7,372 nucleotides of DNA from Deltaproteobacteria bacterium (GTDB taxonomy: Bacteria > Desulfobacterota > GWC2-55-46), in the NCBI GenBank assembly GCA_021825035.1, contig JAKAIQ010000107.1, forward strand, positions 1-7,372, in the 5' to 3' direction. Shown one piece after another: positions 5,670 to 7,372 of the stretch (the stretch's first letter is position 1; each line of letters starts with the position of its first letter). The translations under genes and the position numbers were made by a program. Below the pieces are notes generated by a model. The model worked only from the letters and a program-made list of their open reading frames with translations. It had not been told where the DNA came from and made no database searches.

Positions 5670-5873
5670 ATGAGCGCAATAACGGCAAAAGTGACCAAAG
5701 ATCTCGTCGTGAACGACTGCATAAAGCTCTATCCGAAGACGATAGGCGTCTTTACGCAATTCAAGATAGACTCCTGCTGCGGAGGCGCGGTATCCATAGA
5801 GGCCGCCGCCGCCCGCGACGGCGCCCCCCTTGACGAGCTCATGAGGGCCCTTAACGAGGCCGCCTCGAAGTAG
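5670..5873 (+). CDS. Stand-alone ScdA/Ric N-terminal (DUF542) domain protein
   Basis: The 67 residues correspond to the ScdA_N domain that precedes the hemerythrin-like di-iron domain in YtfE/ScdA (Ric) proteins, which repair Fe-S clusters after NO or oxidative damage. Landmarks are the helix LVVNDCIKLYPKTIGVFTQF, the signature DSCCGG (C36, C37) and the helix SIEAAAARDGAPLDELMRALN. The hemerythrin part is absent and the frame closes cleanly, so this looks like a genuine single-domain protein rather than a truncation. Start: ATG at 5670, with AAGG 5 to 10 bases upstream; the gap to the DUF1858 gene is 21 bases. It belongs to the same run of genes as the short oxidase-like protein. The function of free ScdA_N domains is not established. 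Confidence 0.87.
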   Translation: MSAITAKVTKDLVVNDCIKLYPKTIGVFTQFKIDSCCGGAVSIEAAAARDGAPLDELMRALNEAASK

Positions 5874-5883
5874 GAGTACAGGA

Positions 5884-5920
5884 AAGCCTGACAACGCAGA
5901 CAGGCCGTTTGTGAGCATCC
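5884..5920 (+). repeat. Partial copy 1 of an intergenic hairpin repeat
   Basis: It contains a stem GCCTG/CAGGC (5886-5890 with 5901-5905) enclosing ACAACGCAGA. It ends in AGCATCC (5914-5920), which can pair with GGATGCT (5954-5960) at the start of copy 2. The core TGACAACGCA recurs in copy 2 at 6025-6034. The 5' half seen in copy 2 is missing here. Confidence 0.6.
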
Positions 5921-5953
5921 GGTACGAACAATAGTTAGGCTCAAGAACGGTCT

Positions 5954-6050
5954 GGATGCTAAAAAAGGCAAGGAGTCAAACCGGAGCATACTTTTTTGTA
6001 TGTGAGGATTTGACGACTAAGCCCTGACAACGCATACGGGCCATTATTGC
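5954..6050 (+). repeat. Copy 2 of the intergenic hairpin repeat, with a long inner hairpin
   Basis: From GGATGCT it continues through a two-part hairpin: GTCAAA (5975-5980) with TTTGAC (6009-6014), and inside it CATAC (5987-5991) with GTATG (5998-6002) around six T. Next comes GCCC/GGGC (6021-6024 with 6038-6041) enclosing the shared core TGACAACGCA. The right end fades out near 6050. The element fills most of the spacer between the ScdA_N gene and mrp and leaves only about 20 bases, including the mrp ribosome-binding site. No protein is encoded. It may be a dispersed intergenic repeat or a structured leader. Confidence 0.55.
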
Positions 6051-6073
6051 GCATAACATAAGGAGGTAGACAC

Positions 6074-7135
6074 TTGTCAGCCATAGCAAATATAACGGAA
6101 TCCCAGGTGCTTGACGCGCTGAGAAAGGTCATGGACCCGGAGCTTGGAAAAGACCTCGTCACCCTCGGAATGATAAAAAACGTGAAGGTCGATGGCACGA
6201 AGGTGCGCTTCAGCCTCATCCTTACGACCATGGCCTGCCCGCTTAAGAAAGAGCTTGAGACGAACGCCGTAAACGCCGTTAAGGCGATACCCGGAGTAAC
6301 GGACGTCGCGATAGAGACAGGGGCGCAGGTGCCGCAGGCAAAGCAGATGCCCGACAAGCAGCCGATACCGGGCGTAAAGAATACGATAGCCGTAGCCTCA
6401 GGCAAAGGCGGGGTCGGTAAATCGACCGTTTCAGTAAACCTCGCTCTGGCTCTGGCGAAGACCGGGGCCAAGGTCGGCATACTCGACACCGACATCTACG
6501 GCCCTTCTTTGCCGCTGATGATGGGCCTCCACGAGCCGATGGACGCCACCCCTCAGGAAAAGCTCATCCCCCACGAGAAGTACGGGATGAAGCTCGTATC
6601 CGTAGGCTTCATGCTCGACGAGGAGACCCCGCTTATATGGCGCGGCCCGCTCGTGATGCAGCTCATTAAGCAGTTCCTAATGAGCGTCGAGTACGGCGAG
6701 CTTGATTATCTGGTGATAGACCTTCCTCCGGGCACCGGCGACGTACAGCTTACGCTCGTCCAGACGATCCCGCTTACCGGGGCTGTCATCGTAACAACGC
6801 CGCAGGACGTGGCATTGATAGACGCGCGGCGCGCGATAAAGATGTTCCAGGAAGTAAAGGTGCCGGTACTCGGCATAATCGAGAATATGAGCTACTTCGT
6901 CTGCCCGCACTGCAACGAAAAATCCGAGATATTCAGCAAGGGCGGCGGAGAAAAGACGAGCGAGCGTTATAATGTGCCGTTCCTCGGCAAGATCCCGCTC
7001 GATATGGAGATAAGGGAAGGCGGGGACGAAGGCGTGCCGATTGTCGAGAAGTCGCCGGACTCCGAACACTCGAAGGCATTCAGGGAGATAGCCGGAGTTG
7101 TAGCGAGCAAAATTAGCGTTGTCGATTTGACGTAA
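6074..7135 (+). CDS. mrp: Mrp/ApbC family Fe-S cluster carrier ATPase with N-terminal DUF59 (MIP18) domain
   Basis: The 353 residues match full-length bacterial Mrp/ApbC. Residues about 8-80 form a DUF59/MIP18 domain, with DPELGKDLVTLGMIKNV and a conserved-type Cys at 55 (MACPLK). Residues about 102-345 form the ParA/MinD-like P-loop ATPase: deviant Walker A SGKGGVGKST at 109-118, DTDIYGPSLP from 138, and DYLVIDLPPGTGD at 211-223. The CxxC pair C277/C280 in FVCPHC bridges a [4Fe-4S] cluster in the dimer. The family binds and hands clusters to apo-proteins in the cytoplasm, driven by ATP. Start: TTG at 6074, with AAGGAGGT (6060-6067) six bases upstream, a near-perfect ribosome-binding site; no ATG fits the domain boundary better. 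It follows the small-gene cluster after a 200-base repeat-bearing spacer, so it may have its own promoter. A strong terminator follows. Confidence 0.96.
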   Translation: MSAIANITESQVLDALRKVMDPELGKDLVTLGMIKNVKVDGTKVRFSLILTTMACPLKKELETNAVNAVKAIPGVTDVAIETGAQVPQAKQMPDKQPIPGVKNTIAVASGKGGVGKSTVSVNLALALAKTGAKVGILDTDIYGPSLPLMMGLHEPMDATPQEKLIPHEKYGMKLVSVGFMLDEETPLIWRGPLVMQLIKQFLMSVEYGELDYLVIDLPPGTGDVQLTLVQTIPLTGAVIVTTPQDVALIDARRAIKMFQEVKVPVLGIIENMSYFVCPHCNEKSEIFSKGGGEKTSERYNVPFLGKIPLDMEIREGGDEGVPIVEKSPDSEHSKAFREIAGVVASKISVVDLT

Positions 7136-7161
7136 GGGTTAACAGGCTGATAAAAACATCT

Positions 7162-7193
7162 AAACCGCCGGAAGGGAGACCTTCCGGCGGTTT
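7162..7193 (+). terminator. Strong intrinsic terminator after mrp
   Basis: A perfect 14-bp stem (7162-7175 with 7180-7193), whose arms include CCGCCGGAAGG and CCTTCCGGCGG, closes a GAGA tetraloop. The A3/T3 ends make it nearly symmetric, so it could work in both directions. The T-tract after the stem is short. It lies 27 bases after the mrp stop and ends the plus-strand cluster. Confidence 0.85.
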
Positions 7194-7259
7194 CATATTG
7201 TTGGGGGGGGAACCTTTTTACTTCGACAATTTCTTATAAATCGACGTTATTTGGTTTAG

Positions 7260-7288
7260 TTGTAAAAGTTAATATCTTCCCTTACAGT
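7260..7288 (+). promoter_or_regulatory. Weak candidate promoter for the gene beyond the right edge
   Basis: TTGTAA (7260-7265) and TACAGT (7283-7288) are 17 bases apart, each matching four of six consensus bases. It lies in the spacer between the terminator and a ribosome-binding site at the window end. Nothing else in 7194-7359 is recognisable apart from a run of eight G at 7203-7210. Confidence 0.25.
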
Positions 7289-7359
7289 TTTTAGAGTAGT
7301 AAGTGGCAGTCAGCCTTCCTCTTCGGTTAAGATGTTTTCGCCAGAAACCATCAAACCAG

Positions 7360-7366
7360 AAGGAGG
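7360..7366 (+). promoter_or_regulatory. Shine-Dalgarno sequence of a gene starting at or just after position 7373
   Basis: AAGGAGG sits six bases from the window end with no start codon yet. The spacing predicts a plus-strand start codon at about 7373, the first base outside the window. The gene itself cannot be seen. Confidence 0.6.
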
Positions 7367-7372
7367 AGAAGA

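Noticed and set aside
5884..6050. CRISPR-like repeats
   Set aside because: Only two imperfect, unevenly spaced copies with internal hairpins; no regular repeat-spacer pattern and no cas genes.
5959..6495. 178-codon minus-strand frame over the start of mrp
   Set aside because: It is the complement of the conserved DUF59 and Walker A region; its composition (Thr, Ser, Phe, Pro rich) is typical of antisense translation of a GC-rich gene.
7203..7210. Run of eight G as a phase-variable tract
   Set aside because: It is outside any gene and not placed between promoter elements; a short homopolymer alone is not evidence of switching.

Overview
The window looks like a chromosomal segment of an anaerobic or facultatively anaerobic bacterium of the Desulfobacterota (former Deltaproteobacteria) or Nitrospirota type. 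This is an inference from gene content (a CoA-dehydratase activase, a two-cluster ferredoxin, an Mrp with a DUF59 domain, and divergent heme-copper oxidase homologues), GC-rich genes rich in ATA and AGG codons, and TTG starts. No taxonomic marker gene is present.

Layout. Positions 1-866 (minus) hold the N-terminal part of a BadF/BadG/BcrA/BcrD ATPase that runs off the left edge. A gene-free stretch follows (867-1342). Then two minus-strand genes: ctaB (heme O synthase, 1343-2221) and, upstream of it, a solitary heme-copper oxidase subunit I homologue (2559-3974). A 444-base divergent intergenic region (3975-4418) carries promoters in both directions and an RNA-like leader or attenuator candidate. 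On the plus strand comes a run of small redox and Fe-S genes: a NifU C-terminal (Nfu) scaffold (4419-4646), a 2[4Fe-4S] ferredoxin (4767-4955), a four-helix membrane protein resembling the C-terminal part of oxidase subunit I (5001-5432), a DUF1858 CxxC protein (5439-5648), and a stand-alone ScdA/Ric N-terminal domain (5670-5873). After a 200-base spacer with repeated hairpin elements comes the Mrp/ApbC Fe-S carrier ATPase (6074-7135), then a strong terminator (7162-7193). The window ends on a Shine-Dalgarno sequence for a gene starting just past the right edge.

How the genes may work together (inference): the plus-strand cluster combines Fe-S assembly and transfer (Nfu, Mrp), an electron carrier (ferredoxin), two small Cys proteins of the hybrid-cluster-protein-associated and Fe-S-repair families, and a membrane heme-protein-like subunit. 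The divergent arm supplies an oxidase-like membrane protein and the enzyme that makes heme O. A role in defence against NO or O2, or in Fe-S repair, is the simplest reading. The most unusual items are that both oxidase homologues lack the helix-VII CuB histidines, and that one of them is only about four helices long and aligns by eye with the C-terminal part of the other.
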